64,000 nt of DNA from Monosporascus cannonballus (lineage: Eukaryota > Ascomycota > Sordariomycetes > Xylariales): the NCBI GenBank assembly GCA_004154925.1, contig QJNS01000076.1, forward strand, positions 238,761 to 302,760, written 5' to 3'. The translations under genes and the position numbers were made by a program. Every line of letters begins with the position of its first letter. Within the stretch, counting starts at the first letter, position 1. Of this stretch, positions 1-14,550 are shown piece after piece. Under the pieces are notes generated by a model. That model worked only from the letters and a program-made list of their open reading frames with translations. It searched no databases and had not been told where the DNA came from.

Positions 1-2100
1 GTTTAAGCTTTACAGAACGCAAAGTTATTTATTAATGCGGAAAAAAGTTAGTTTTACGTATAAAAAGTACAATATTTAAAACATATTATTATCTTAGGAT
101 ATATAAGGATAGATTTCAAAAAAATTGCTGCAGTTATAAAATAACAATCGTTAACGATAATCAAAGAAATACAGGCATTTCTTAGATTTGTTAATTATTA
201 CAAGAAGCTTATTCGGAACTTTAGCAAAATAGCCATACTTTTGATTAACTTTACGGGAAAAAAAAGAGTTTAAATGGATGTCAAAAACAAAAAAAAACAT
301 TCTAGAAGATTAAGAACGTAATTATTAACGAACTAATACTAATTATATATGATCCAAATCGTTTCGTTAAGCTAAAAACCGATAATTCGGATTACGTATT
401 AAGCGTAATAATTGGATAACGCGATAATTAAAGCAAATTATATCCTATTGTATTTTTTATATAAATTAAAAGAAGCCGAACTTAATTACGATATTCTAGA
501 AAAGGAATTTATGGCTATTATTATTGCTTTTCGAAAATTTAAGTATTTTTTAAAGGAAAACTTATATTAAGTAAAGGTGTGTACGGATTATCAAAGTCTT
601 ACTCGTTTTATTGCAACTGAAAAATTTATAAGGCGATAATTAAGATATATAGAAAAATTGACAAATTTCGATTTCGTTATTATCTACAAGAAAAGTTCCG
701 AGAACGGCAAAGTAGATGCTTTAAGCAAACGACCAGATCTCGAAAGAAAATTAGTTAAAATTAGCTATATAATCTTTGATATGATCACAGAAAGATATTT
801 ACGCTTATAACAGATTACGATAATTCGAGTAATGCTTTTTAACATGTATTAGAAAATCTATCAATATAACGACGGTTTCCCAGACTAAAAAACGAGCAAA
901 ATAGAGGTTTTAAAAGAATATCAGAAAGATTTAGTACGAAATATATATAAATATCAGCTATATAAATATTCAAAAATCTACAAAACTCTAAAACGGCTTT
1001 AACACATATATTCCTTTTTTAAAATAAAATTAATAATACAAAAATTTAAATAATAATGCAATATTTGCGCCAAAGTAAAGGTTTAACGATATAAGCTATA
1101 TAGAAAATTATAACTATTACCAATCGCAAAATAACTATGATATTTAATTATATTCGATTTTATTATCAAACTTCTTATATCGAAAAATCACGTTACAAAA
1201 ATATATTACGATAGCATTTTCGTAGTTGTTGATTGATTTACGAAACTTTCTTATATTCTATTATATTATAAGAAAAAAAACGTCGAACGAATGGTATATA
1301 TTTTTTAGATGTATTTTTAGCATACATAAATTATTAATAGAAATTATTTTAAACAAAGCATTAATATTCGCATCTAAATTTTCGCAAGGTCTTATAACAT
1401 AAATCGACCTAAATTATAAATTGTTTAACATTTTTAAACCTTAAACAAATAAATAAGTAAAACGGATAAATTAGGTCTTGAAAATATTTTTCCAATGGTT
1501 TATTAATTACGAACAAAATAATTAAATTAAAAAATTACAAGTTATATAACTGGTCTATAATATTAGCTATTACAAAATTATCAAAATAATATCTGCAAAC
1601 GTTAATTTTGAATTTATTCTCAAAGTTTATAAATAAATACGCGATAACGATCTAATTAATATCAAAGCAATTTTTATATTAAAATAATTACAATAATGGT
1701 ATTAAAAAAGCTAGAATTCGAACGAAATCAAATAAATATATATTATAATTTAAAAAAGTTAAAAAGAGTAACTTTCGAAAAGAATTGATTTACTTTGTTA
1801 CAAAAATTATTTACATAAAAAACTTAATAAAACCTCTATTTTAAATATATCGGTTTTTGTAAAGTTACTAAGAAAATTTCAAAAAATAATTATTACTTAA
1901 AATCTTTAATAAAAATTAAATTTTATGTAAGTTTTCATATTTTTACAAATTAACAACGGATATAATCAAAAAATATACGGCATATAATAACGTAAAAAAA
2001 AATATAACATAATATACGAAATAAAAAAATTATTCGATATAAAAAAAGAAAGTAAATTTACCTAGTATCTGATTAAATGAAAAAAGTACCCAAATTTCGA
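1..2100 (+). mobile_element. Degenerate Ty3/Gypsy pol fragment (RNase H and integrase)
   Basis: This is the 3' half of a Gypsy-type pol gene, cut by the window edge. Around 440-760 one frame reads like the retroviral RNase H domain: a LNYDILEKEF stretch, then TDYQSL, then FDFVIIYKK, then NGKVDALSKRPD. Around 1205-1260 the frame YDSIFVVVD-stop-FTKLSYI corresponds to the first catalytic aspartate region of the integrase core. The frame is broken by many TAA and TAG codons and base composition is extremely AT-rich, as expected after RIP. Inactive. The right end is not defined; 2100 is approximate. Confidence 0.75.
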
Positions 2101-3137
2101 TAACACCTAGAAACTCGCCAAAAACCTAATCGGCATCCAACGCTTATTAAAAAAATTTTACCAGCAACGACGGAAGCGCCCCAGTTAACGGCCGATTAAT
2201 CAATAGTATCCACCTCGGACTAGCCGGCCGAAAGTACGATCTGTGTTAACGTAGCGGTTATAATAGTACCCTTCAGCTGTTTTTGCTTTTGGCGCTCCTA
2301 TTTCTCCAATTTGTCTAACAACTAAAGCTCTTATTGTACCATAATACCGCTTTTCGAACGAACCAGCGCCTTTTACTTACGCAAACGAATAAAACGAAAA
2401 AAAAATTCGTTTATCTTTTTCTAGTAATAACGTTAAGCCTTAAGATAAAGCTATTAAAACTTTAATAACCGCTTTTTAATAAACGCTTTTTCGCATTTCA
2501 AACGTTAATACTTTCGACGAATATTTTGCAAAAAAAAAAAAAAAAAGTACGTCAGTACTATCGTCAAATCGATTTCGATTAATATACTTTTTATATTTTA
2601 AAATATTTTTAATATTTTATACTTATTATTTTTCGAAAGATAATAAAAATAAAACATAATTTCGTACTCGAATTCGTCGAAAGCCTTTACGAAATTAACG
2701 CAACAAACAGTTGAAAAACGAGGAATACGACGAGTTTTAGAAATACGAAACGACATATTCAAAGACGAAAAAATAAAAGATTACTTAATAAATAAGAAAA
2801 AAGAAAAAGAAATCTTATGTGACATAACGAGGATATAACGCTAGTTACAATACCAAAAGATCAGCAATTCCAAACCTCAATTGGGGCTTGGACACCCTAA
2901 TCCATCTTATAAGGACTAGCTGTGCATATCATCACATTTTAAAGGCAAAACCTTTGGAAAGGGGAAATCGTATTACAACCTAATAGGTTACGGTCTCAAG
3001 AAACGGTTAAACGAGAATAATACGAATCACTTCTTGGATTACGTAACGAATAATTACTGCCAAGCCAGTAATTATTAATGATTAATGGTAATCTAAAGGG
3101 ATTATAATTATTACCCGATACGTAATTATAAATAATC
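2101..3137. other. AT-rich RIP-damaged sequence, probable 3' end of the pol fragment
   Basis: No gene is visible. A purine tract near 2950-2965 could be the polypurine tract of the plus-strand element that fills 1-2100, but I found no matching LTR pair. Bases 3133-3137 (TAATC) form the left copy of the target-site duplication of the element inserted at 3138. Confidence 0.4.
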
Positions 3138-3323
3138 TGTAAAAGGTTTCACTTAACCGGTCTGCAATCAGTTGCTAATAAGAATTTATTTTCTAGCTAA
3201 AGAGAAAAAAAAAGGAAGATGAAAATACAGTTATATATTCGCATATAAGGCGCTGCGCTAATGCTGCTTAGTACCGGCGTTAATTCGGTGCTCCATAATA
3301 AGGCTCCATATAGCCCTATTATA
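3138..3323 (-). repeat. LTR (3' LTR) of the 3138-10046 retrotransposon
   Basis: It starts TG and ends TA (originally CA). It aligns along its whole length with 9860-10046, sharing the nearly unmutated core AGGCGCTGCGCTAATGCTGC. Most differences are C/T or G/A. Confidence 0.9.
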
Positions 3324-6300
3324 TTACCCCTTACCTTTCCCAACAAGGGTTAATTTATTGTAAAATCAATAATCGCGTTAATTTTTAACTTTTAATTTGT
3401 CCGAGATTCGGGAATTTATTAATTTCCGAATTAAGTTTAACTTAGGTGGCTAACTATGGGCTAATTATGCGCTAAATAGGTTTATATATAAAAACGTATT
3501 TACGTTCTTATTTATTTTAAGTTTTTTTCTTATAATAATAATTTAATTCCGTAAGTTAATTTTTATTAATATTTATAATAACGTTTTTATACAATATTCC
3601 GTAACGGTTTAAAAATTAATTAATACGTTATAACGCCGCGAAAATACCTTACAAAAAAAACGTTCCTACGGTTTCGGGCCCTTTTAATAAATCGGAATCC
3701 GTTAAAGTTTTTTATACGTTACGTATTTGCGTCGCCTTAAACGAATACCCCGCCCGTATTTATAATATGCCTTATTTTATTTATATAATTCGTTTTGCTA
3801 AAAACCCGGATATATTTTATTTAAATTAATAAAATATATAATTTATTTATATATTATTTATTTATTATTATAAATAAAAAGGCGGTCCGTTATTAAGTTT
3901 GCGTTAATTATAATTATAAATATTTTAAAATAAGTTTTTTTTTTATTTTTGCTAATATATTTTTTTAATATAATTCTTATATAACTTATAAATATTTCCG
4001 AATTTTATTAAACGGTTAACGCGTTTTATAAAGTTATTTTTAATTACGATTATCGAAACCCTAATAAGTTTATTTTTTTACGTATTTTTTATATTGCTTT
4101 TTCGCCGTTAACCCTGGTTTAACGGTTATTCGTACTTAGGAAAAGGCGGATACCGAAATTTTGCATTTATGCTTTAAGTTTTCGTACGTCGTTTATTCCG
4201 AAGTAAATTTACGCCCTTAATTCTTAGCTTTTGCGTTATTTATACGTAAGTTAAGTTATTGGTTTTGCCGGTCCTTTTATTTAACGTAATAAAAGATATA
4301 TTAAATATAAAAATAATAAATTTTATTATATAAGTTTTCTTTACGATATTCTTATTTTTTTCGTATTATTTATTAATTTACGTTACAAATTAAATTAATA
4401 CCCGTTAATAAATATATTATTAACGTTTTCGAAAATTTCGTAATTATAATTTAAACAATTAAAAAAAATTCCGGTTTTGTTAAAATTTAATATAAATAAG
4501 GCCGAATAATTGCATATTTTAAGTACGTAATTTCTGTATAACATTAATATTATAAATTCGTAAAGTAAATTATTAAATTTATAAATTTTTAAAAATAATT
4601 AAATAATTTCGTAATTAACGTATTATTTTTATAATTTCTAATTCCTTTTTAATATGTTTTATTTATAAATAACGGAAATATTATTTTAACGTTTATTTGC
4701 ATATTATATAAAGTTATTTTTAAACGGTTTCCCCAAATTTCTTATACCGCTTACGCGCCGTCCGGCCGGTATTTTTAGGCTAAACTTTTATTTATCCGCT
4801 TTCGGGTAATACGTTGGATTTGGGGTCTGGTATTAATAGCTATATTACCGTATTTTTTTCGAATTATTATAAAGTCGCCGTATTTGCGAATTCTTCGAAT
4901 AGCTCCTAAGTTGGTTCTACGTAACCTAACCACTTTACCTAAACTTGGCGTATAAAACCTTTTCTTATTTTTTTAATCCGGGCTTAAAAAATACTTTCGA
5001 TTTTAAATTCCGGTTCGTTATTTCCTTTAAAAATAATAAAAAGGGGTTATATATTTGCATTAATCTGGGACGGTAAAGGTTTACGGTTTATACGCCTTAA
5101 TAAATTAACATAAAAATAATTATAAATTTTTTTAAATATATTTAATTTAATAATATAAAACTTAATTATTTTAATTATTTAATATTTAATTTAAAATTAC
5201 CTTAACTTTTTCGACGGCCAAAAAATAACGATATTTTTTAAAAATAATTAAACTTTATCGTTAACTTCGTATTTTTCGGCAGAAAAACAATATTTATTCG
5301 TTATTTCCTCTTAGGTTTGCTTAACTGCCGTTATCGTAATTTAAACGAATTCCGTATTTTTTCATAATTTTCCTATAAAACCTTCCGTTTTTATATATAA
5401 ATTTTTCTTAATTGCCAAATTATTATTTATTTAGAAAATCGGATTAACATAATACCCATAAAATTAAAAAAGGACTTAATTTTATTAAAATTATATTTTA
5501 ATTATTAATTATAAATATCGCGTTCGGAAAAAGCTTATTTTATTTTTATTCAAAATACGTTGCGAAAATTTGCAAATATATTAATACCTTTTAATTAGTT
5601 TTTTCCGTAATATTTTCGGTTTTTAGATAATATATAGTGGAAAAACTTTATTTTATTTTTATTAATTTATAAAGCCTAATCCAGAATTTCCTTACCTAAT
5701 TAATTCTTTTATTATTTATGATAATATTAAAAAAAGCATAAAACCTTTAATATATTTTTACGAATATTTCCGTATATATTTTTATATTTATCGTATATAT
5801 TATATTTAGGATTATTATCTTAAATAATTAATTTATTATAACCATTAAAAAATATAAATCGTATTTAAAAAAATTAATAATTCTGTTTTAAAGTTAATTC
5901 ATAATTTATTATAAAATTATTCGGAAATCGGAAATAACTTTAATAGTTTTTTTTTATTTTTTTCCATACGTTTTTATGGCCGTATACGTCGTAATTCCTG
6001 CAAAACTGCTTTATTATATAATATAAACCCGGCTAGAAAAAGTTTTTCGAAAATATCGTTATCGTAACCTTTTTATTTAGGTAGCTTATTATATAAAAAT
6101 TGTAAATATTTTATATTAAGGCCGTTTTAAGTAATTTTTAATCCGGGATTTAAAAACGTTTCCGAAATTAAAAAAAGCTCTTAACGTCCAAAATATATTC
6201 TGTAATCGATATTAATAACTTTAATTTCGTAAAAAAACTATATTCCTCTTTTATAATAACTTTAATAATACGGTTACAACTTTTATTATGTTTTAACGTT

Positions 6301-9300
6301 ACGTCCTAAAATTTTTAAAAATTTTCATAATATTAAAATATTTACATTTTTTAAAATAACCCGTTACCTTTAATTTTAATATTATTAATCGTTATCGTAT
6401 TTTCGGCGTATTTGTAATATTTTATAAATAATATAAATAATTATTTGTTTTTTATTAATTAAAATCTTTATATGGTTTTATAATTATTATTTTTTTATAA
6501 ACATATTTTATTCTTTACGCAAAAATATATCGGCCTTAATATTTAAATAACCGGTACGAAATTCGAAATAAAAATTAAAACAGAATAACTTTTTTAATTA
6601 CTTTATTTAATATTTTTTTAATTTTTTAATAATTATAAAATATTTTAAAATTTTATAGTCGATAATAATCTTAAATAAGGTTATTATGTTACATAATTTA
6701 TATCTTACGTTTTTAAATAATTTATTACCGTTAAAAATTCCTTATTATATATTTTATAATTAATTTTAATAAAGTTTAATTTCTTAAAGTAATACGTAAT
6801 TAAACGTAATATTTTTAATTTATTAACTTAAGATAAATAATTTCCGTATATTACTTTTAAATAATTTCCTTTTAATATTATAAACTTTTCGGGGTTTTAT
6901 TATATTAAAATCTGTTCCGTTATAAAAATCTTTTTAAAACGTTTAAATATTATTTTTTTTCTAGCAAAATAAGGTTCTTTTCCGGGTTAAAATTATTAGC
7001 GGTACCGATATATCCGCATAATAAGTTATAAAGTTGTGGTAAAGATTTGCGAATTTTAAGAAATTTCGAATTTTTTTAAACGTTTTAAAAATTTGTTACT
7101 TTTTAATTGCGCGTAATTTCTCGGTATCCATTTATATCCTTTTTCCGATATCTATAATAAATCCAAGATATTTTATCGTTTTTACGGCAAATTCGCATTT
7201 AAAGATATCCAGATTTAAATTTGCTTTTTTTAAACGGCTCAAAATCTTTTTTATTTTTTATATATAATTCTTTTTAAATCCGGAAAAAAAAATAAGGATA
7301 TTATTTATATACGTTAAGCAAAAAACGTTAAGGTATTCCCTTAGGACCCCGTTAACGTATCGCTGGAAAATTGCGGAAACCCCGTATAAACCAAACGGTA
7401 TTACCAGTTATTCGTATAAGCCGAAATATATTCGAAATGCCGTTTTTTATTCGTTTCCCTCCTTAATCCTAATTTTATGGAACGTTATTCGGACGTTTAT
7501 TTTCGTAAATTATTTGGCGTAAAAAAATAATTTTAAAATTTCCGAAATAAAAAATAAAAAATAACGGTTTTTTCGGTTATTTTATTTAACGCCCGATAAT
7601 CGTAGCAAAAACATAGCCCTTTTCCGGGTTTTTTTATAAATAAAACCGGAACCTTTATAAGCGAATTATTTGCATAAATATACCTTTTATTTAAAAATTC
7701 CGTTAAAGTTTTTTTAAAACTAATAATTTCTCCCTAATTATATTATATAAGGGCCTTTATAATATTAATATCTTTTTCCTTATTTCGTTTTTACGTAATA
7801 AGATTATATAATTTATTCCGAAACGGGATGGGGGTAAAGCGTTACTTAATTTTTTATTAAATAATTTCCGAAATATTTTTAACTTAAATAAAAATTTTTC
7901 GTTAATTTTCATTTTTTTCTTAAGAGTTAACGCCTTATTAATATCGGCCAAAATAACTAAAAATAATTAAATTTCTTATTTGGTCCTTTTAATCTTTTTT
8001 ATCCTCCGAAATTCCGTCCCGAAAACGGTAATTAAAATTTTTTACGTTTTATAAATTATTCGTATACCATTTTTTTAAGTTTCGTATTTTTTTCGTAAAC
8101 CTTTATATAACTTATTGCGTTTACTGTTAAAAGGTGTTATTGTATTACGTATATAACGTTATAACGTTTTATTTAAAGCTTTCTTAAAATTAAGGAATAA
8201 TTAAAATTATTAATAATATATATAAATATTTTGGCTTTAAAACCGTTAATATCTATTTTTATATATATTATTTCCTTAATTTCTTTTTACCGTTATCGGC
8301 TTTTTTTTCGAATTCTTTTTATTCCGCGTAATTTTAATAAAATATGCGGCAACCGTAAACGTTTTACGAATATTTTGCTTATTACAGCAAAATATTTATA
8401 TCCTTAATTATTAAAAAATTTTACAAATTTTTTTATTAATATATATAATAATAATAAATAAAATACCGTCCATATTTTACTTCGCGATTTTTATTTTGGC
8501 TTAAGTCGTTTTTTATTTCCGAATACGCCGATATTTAAAAGTTATTTTTTTCTTTTTTCGTTTTCAGATTTTAATTTTTCGTTTTTATACGTATTTAACG
8601 AATTAATTTTTCCTTTTGGTTTTTTTGCTAATAAAAATAGGTAACGGTTCGCTTTATAATTAGGACGTTTATAGCATAAGTAAAGGCCTTTTGTTTTATA
8701 GGTATTTCGTTTCTTTTAAATTATTTATCGTATATATTATTTCGGCGTCAAAAATAAAATTTAAAATTTTTACTTTTGCCGTTTTACTGCCGAAACACCC
8801 GTTATACTTATATCGTTATTTAAGTTATTTCTTGCTTAATTATTACCGTTTAATTAAATTATTAAAAAATTGTTTATTTTTTTTTTGCTATATTATTCCT
8901 TTAAGGCGTCCGATAATTTTTATTACCTTATTTATTTATACGTTATAATTTTTAAGAAAATTTATTAAAATTAAAACTTAGGTAAATTTCTTATTTAATA
9001 TTTTTTTAAAAAATATAAATTTTATTTTCGTTAGCTAAATAATTTTTGTTGCGTTTATTAACGTTTTTTTGAATAAAAAAATAAAATAACGAAAATTTCG
9101 CGTTATTAATTTATTTTAAATTTTAAAAACGTTCGGCGACCTTTTCCTTTTTATGCCGATTATTATATTATTCGTATAATACTTAAAGGAAATCGATAAA
9201 ACTATAAATATTATTTAAATTTTCGATAATATAATAAGTAATAACCGTATATTATATATTAATTTTATGCTTTTTATATATAATATAAAAGTATTTACGA

Positions 9301-9859
9301 ATTTCTTTTACGAAAATAATGTTTATTTCGAATTTGTAAATTATAAATACATATTATTCGGGGAACTTTTTTTTTGTCCCGTCGAACTTTTCCGGCCAAA
9401 ATAACGGTTTCCGCTTAATTTCTATTATTAATTTAATCGTTTAAACCGTTTTTACGAAATAATCTAATTACGTTTTCGATTATTATTAAGTTAAAAAAAA
9501 GTCGGAATTTATAAAAGTTATCGCGTTCCGAATTTACAACTAAATAATAAATTTTTGTTAAATAATTAAGCCGTTTTTAAGTTATTCGATTATTTATATT
9601 AACTTCTTATTTACCTTATATTATGTTTTTATATATTTACGAAACTAGGTTACCTTTTTCTTATTTTTCTTAAACTAATAACTTATACGTTGCTTTATAA
9701 CCGCTATTAAACTTATTAAGGTTTTTATCATAATGCTAAATATTTTCTGTAATTCTGGGTTAATAGGGGCCCTTTGTTGGGCCTTTTAAAAAGCGTTCGA
9801 AGATCTTAATATCTGATTCCGAATATTTTTTGCTTTGCTAAATAATAAGCTAAAAAATA

Positions 9860-10046
9860 TATAAAAAGTTTTACCTAAACGGTTTATAATCGGTTGTTAA
9901 TAAGAGTTTATTTTTTAGCTAAAGAAAAAAAAAGGAAAGATAAAAATACAGTTATATATGTTCGTATATAAGGCGCTGCGCTAATGCTGCTTGGTACCGG
10001 CATTTGTCCGGTGTTCCATAATAGGGCTTTATACAGCCCCATCACA
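9860..10046 (-). repeat. LTR (5' LTR) of the 3138-10046 retrotransposon
   Basis: This is the partner of 3138-3323, starting TA (TG after RIP) and ending CA. It is followed directly by TAATT, the right target-site duplication. Confidence 0.9.
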
Positions 10047-12410
10047 TAATTATACCAAAAATAAGAAAATATATATACTTATTATTTTTATAGTTAAATA
10101 TTTTCCGCTTGCAATATTTATTAATATTAATAATTTGTTATATATTTTTGGTACTATAAGACTTAATTAAGTTATTTTATTGCTTTAAAGTTCTACGATA
10201 TTCCTGCTAACATAAACCCGTATGACTTAGGTTTAATAATTAGTTAAATCGCTTAGCCGTCATAGAAATCAATAATTTAATATCGATTTTACATAAAAAT
10301 CTCAAAATAATTAATTTTGTATTAAATTTTCCGATTATTATAAGCAAAATTATAACCTTTGGCATTCTTAATTATATAAAGTTTTAATTTATATTTTTGT
10401 AATAATTTAAACTAATTAAACATATCCGATATAATATAATTTTCGCTCAAAATTCTATAACTTATTATTACGATATATTAATATGTTTTCATTCGTATTT
10501 TTAAAATAATAAAATTATTAACAGCTTTTAATATCGCGTTTAAAATCCTTTTTGAGAAATGTTTTAATTTCTTTAAATTTCGTGATTTACAGCTTTTTCA
10601 TAAATAATTGCTTTAAGGCTTTCTTTAAATTTATTGAATTTTATTTATATTTTTCGTATAATATATAACATTTTATTAAAGTTTTTATAATTTATTGCTT
10701 TATAATAAAGTTGTTTAATATATTATTAAATTTGTTTTAATAAACTCATTTTTCTTTAAAATGTATAATAAATATTAACTAAAAATAAAAATCCGTAATA
10801 ACCTTTTAATAATATTTTTCTATAATATATTAAAATACCTTTTTACGAATTGATAATTATATTAATTATAAATACCAAAAATGTTTTTATAGTTATTACG
10901 CTTTTTAAGTAACTTTATAAAACTATTTATATTTTAATATCGATATTACTATTTATTTATCTTATTATTTCCGATTTAACTAACTAAATTTAATTTTTTA
11001 TATATATTTATAATACGTTAATAAATGGACTTTTTTTATTTATTATATATTGGACATTTTCGTTTTTTATAATATGCAGTGTATATTTTGCCACATCGAT
11101 TAAAAGTTTTAGAATAAATATTCTTTATTTACTTTTAATATTTTTTAAATTATTTCTTTAAAATCTTTTATTAATTTCGTATCGCCTTTTATATTAATTT
11201 CTTCATCTTTTCTATTTTTCGTCATATTTTTAATCGCAATGGCCTTTATTCGAATTATACCTAAATTATATTGATAATTATTTCGTTACTTTTTTAATTT
11301 TCTTAAGATATTTTTAAGTATGAATATATAATTATTTTATAACTGTTTTTTAAATAACAAGTATTTATATACATTATATCCTATATCTATAATTATAATA
11401 TTTATTTTATGTTATTTTTTTAATTTAATTATAAATTCTATAAATTTTAAAATAAAACTTTATAAAATGTTATTATAATGAAAAATGTTAATATTAGTTT
11501 GGAATCTGTTATTATGGTTATTTTTGACGTTTTTAATATGTGAAGCATATTATTTATGATTAATTTTAATTATTATAGCGACATAATCTAATACAACTTC
11601 TGGTCGATTAAATTCGAAAACTTCTTTTTGGATTTGTTTTTTTAAGCCGTTGAAAAACTTGGCTATTAATATTTCTTATTTTAAATTTAGCTTTAATGTT
11701 ATTGAAATAATTATATTATTGTAATAAAATACGAATTGTTTTTATCGTAATTATTTAATATATATTTCGAGCCTTATTTTTATTTATTCATCATTTTAAA
11801 AACTTTCGTTAATACATATTTAAATTATTCGTAATCGATAAATATATTACTTTTAGATTTTATTTTTCTGTTAATAAGTTAATATGCTTTCTTATAATAA
11901 GCGTAAACTAAATAATTACGTTTTTTATAAATCGCTTAATTATAAATTTTATTCGTATAATAAATATAATAAAACAAATAAAAACATATTTACAATACGT
12001 TTAATATTATATAAGGAATAACTATAATTTTATAAAAATATTTTCAAACGATTTATACTTGAAAGGATTTAAAATCTTTTCAAACTTTTTAATTAAATTT
12101 GATTAAATAATTTATTATATTTTAGAAAGTAATTTAATATCCGGAGTTTTATTTTTGCTTTCGAACTTTTCGTATACTACTTAATGTAATTTAATAAGGT
12201 GAACGTTTTTTCTTTCGAAATAAGTAAAGCATACCTTTAAATAGTTTAATCGTCGAAAGATGTCTTCTTTGATTAAATAGAGTTACTGGTTTTTATCGTC
12301 TAAACTTATATTATTATGAAGAATTTCGTCAATTTATGATTAACTAGTAAATATAATATCCATAATATTAGTTAAAGTTTATCGATATTACTAAATAAAA
12401 ACCTGTAATA
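10047..12410 (-). mobile_element. Truncated Gypsy gag-pol relic
   Basis: On the minus strand, 11680-11581 reads EILIAKFFNGLKKQIQKEVF followed by EFNRPEVVLDYVAII, a typical fungal Gypsy gag segment. Further along, near 11100-11050, a C-G-K...Y...K-C-P stretch looks like a decayed CCHC zinc knuckle. Reverse transcriptase is missing: the opposite side of the 3138-10046 insertion (position 3137 leftwards) carries plus-strand pol instead, so this copy was truncated or rearranged. The right edge abuts the 190-bp repeat at 12411, which could be its 5' LTR; this is inference. Confidence 0.55.
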
Positions 12411-12600
12411 TATAGCGATTAAAAGTTTAATTAATTATTAAACTTAAACTGTGCGAATTTATATTAAAAGTAATATTATAATATTTTAAGTAATAAATAT
12501 AATAATTAATTACATTTCGTAATATTAAAAACGCTTCAAATAACGAATTATTATTACAAACTGTTATTATTTAAATTATAAAAATAACGAACGTATGTGT
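12411..12600 (+). repeat. Copy 1 of a 190-bp LTR-like repeat, heavily RIPed
   Basis: It aligns over its full length with 12989-13179, 14551-14740 and 22400-22590, all in the same orientation. Almost every G and C of the best-preserved copy has become A or T here, except around GTGCGAATTTATATTA. The edges are set by alignment and are good to within a few bases. Confidence 0.65.
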
Positions 12601-12988
12601 TTTATTTGTAATTTGTCTTATTAATTCCAGCTTAATACTCTCTATTTTATTAAGTCCTTCTAAATACCTTTAAATCGCTTTTTAGCTTAATAACTTAAGC
12701 CTCCTTAGACCAATAAGCCGCATTGAGCTCTTTTAAGACTGTTACGTAATTTTAGGTCTGGGTTGGCGCTATTCCTTACAAGAACCCGACCGTCTTTATA
12801 GCAGCCAAGCCTTGTTAGGTTATAACAAATAAAAGTTGTAAAATAAGACAACTTAAAAAGGCCACGGGTTTAATAAAGCCGAGAAATTAAGTGTTACAGT
12901 TGTACCTTATACCACTACGACACTAGGGCAAAAGATCGGTGAAATAATCGCGATTATGGCAATTATTCCAGTGTTTACAACTGTATAT
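12601..12988. other. Moderately RIPed spacer between two LTR-like repeats
   Basis: No gene is visible. GC is higher than in the flanks (for example 12720-12960), so this piece escaped the strongest RIP. A minus-strand A-box-like stretch near 12925-12900 resembles the 5' half of a tRNA, but no cloverleaf can be folded. Confidence 0.35.
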
Positions 12989-13179
12989 TGTGACGGCTTT
13001 TTAGTTTAACTAACTATTAAACCTAAGTCGTACGGGTTTATATTAGCAGAAGTATCGTAGGATTTTAAGTAATAGATATAGTAATTGGTCACGTTTTGTA
13101 ATACTAAGGGTATTTTAGGTAACGATATTTTATTACAAGCTAAAATTATTTAAATTATAAAACTAACGAATATATATAC
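12989..13179 (+). repeat. Copy 2 of the 190-bp LTR-like repeat, moderately RIPed
   Basis: It begins TGTGACGGCT, like the copy at 22400. It keeps the markers CGTACGGGTTTATATT and ATCGTAGGATTT. Mutation load is intermediate between copies 1/3 and copy 4. Confidence 0.75.
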
Positions 13180-14550
13180 TTTTCTTATTATTCATTAATT
13201 ATTTTTACTCACGACGTTTATAAAATTTATAATTTTTGAAAATTATAAACATATTTATAATTATTTATTACGTAACTTATAAGAAGGGTCGTATTATCTT
13301 TATCGTTACGATCGTTTTCGCGGATGTGAGTTTGTTAGATCGTAATACGATTTTTCTTTTCCGAAATTTTATATTATGATTTTTTTTGTAGTAAATGTCT
13401 ATTTTTTCCACCATAGCTTTTTGTATTTTTAAAATTCGTTGCAAGCCTTGTTCTTTTATAATTCGTGATACCGATCTGGTAAAAGCGTTTAAAAAATAGG
13501 ATTTTGAAGTTATATTTTATTTTTGGTATATTTCGAAAATTTTATAATACGAAATATGGGAAAATATTTCGTATTATAAGGTATATGTAACATACGGCCG
13601 ATCTTATAATGGAGCAGATATTTTATTATTTTTTTCAAAATATTTGCCGTAAATATTAACGTTTCGAACGCAAAAAGATTTTAGCGAAAAAACGTTTCTT
13701 AAATCTTTAGCGTTATTAATTCGAAATGGAGAATTAGTATTAAAAAAATATAAATAAGGTTTTGGCGCACCTTATTTATTTATGTAAATAAAAATTCTCA
13801 ATTTATGCGAAACGTATCGTAATAATTTAACGTAGTTTTTAGTTTTTAAATAAGTTGAAAAAATAGAAATAAAAAGAAAAATAAATTACTGTTAAGGCAG
13901 CTGTAATTGTATTAACGTAAGCCGTTATTCCTTTTAATTTGTTTGGTTCCGGCTTATTTAATTAGCCTTTTATTAACTTTAATTAAAACGGTTTTTTAAT
14001 AATTTCGTCGTTATTCGTAAAAGTTCTTTAATAAGTATTAAGCGCTAATAAGATTTTTAGAGAGTTTTTAGGTGTTTTCGAAATTTAGATAATTTTTTAT
14101 TTAATTAAATATTAAGTAAATATTATAGGAACAGGGGTTATTGTCTCGAGAAAACCAACCCTTAAGGCCTAACGGAAATCCGTTATGGCTAAACTTCGGA
14201 TGAAAGTTCTTGGCCTAATTAATGTAATCTAAATAATCTTATAAATTAATCAAATTATATAGATCATATAGATCCACGATACATTTACTTTAATTATTAG
14301 GATATAAAATGGATAAATCTCTTATGTAAATAGCATCTACTTAATTTTGTTTCTTAGCTATTAATTTAAGCCTACAGCTAAAACTAATCGTTTTTTAATA
14401 TAAAAAAAGTTTTTAAATCTTTTTAACGAATAAAATTACTAAATTATTTCTCGCTTTATTATTACCCGCAAATCAAAGCCTTATTTCGGATATTGTTTAT
14501 GTCTTTAAACAGATATATAACAAGTTCGTTATATTTTAATAACTTTAAAA
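13180..14550. other. AT-rich RIPed repeat debris
   Basis: No gene is visible. The motif TTGTTAGATCGTAATACGA near 13330 recurs at 22302 (TTGTTAGATCGTAACACGA), in both cases preceded by CGTTTTCG if the 14912-22299 insertion is removed. The segment is therefore a damaged duplicate of the insertion target of that element. Confidence 0.4.

Larger units (their letters stand above)
3138..10046 (-). mobile_element. Complete but RIP-killed Ty3/Gypsy LTR retrotransposon
   Basis: A 6.9-kb element is bounded by two LTRs of about 186 bp in the same orientation and by a 5-bp target duplication (TAATC at 3133-3137, TAATT at 10047-10051; the one difference is a RIP-type C-to-T). A polypyrimidine run just right of the left LTR (3327-3340) is the polypurine tract on the minus strand, which fixes the orientation. 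Minus-strand remnants in order: a zinc-knuckle-like CYKRPNYKAN near 8690-8640; the RT leader DINKAL...LPPSRFG (7951-7757); RT block GLCFCYDYRALNKIT near 7640-7570; [20 protein letters not shown] near 7395-7325; and YINN at 7311-7300 where an active enzyme has YxDD. Stops are everywhere, so it is inactive. Confidence 0.9.

Noticed and set aside
12865..12930. tRNA-like A box on the minus strand in the RIPed block
   Set aside because: No anticodon stem or T arm can be paired, even allowing for RIP changes. It may be part of a retrotransposon leader.
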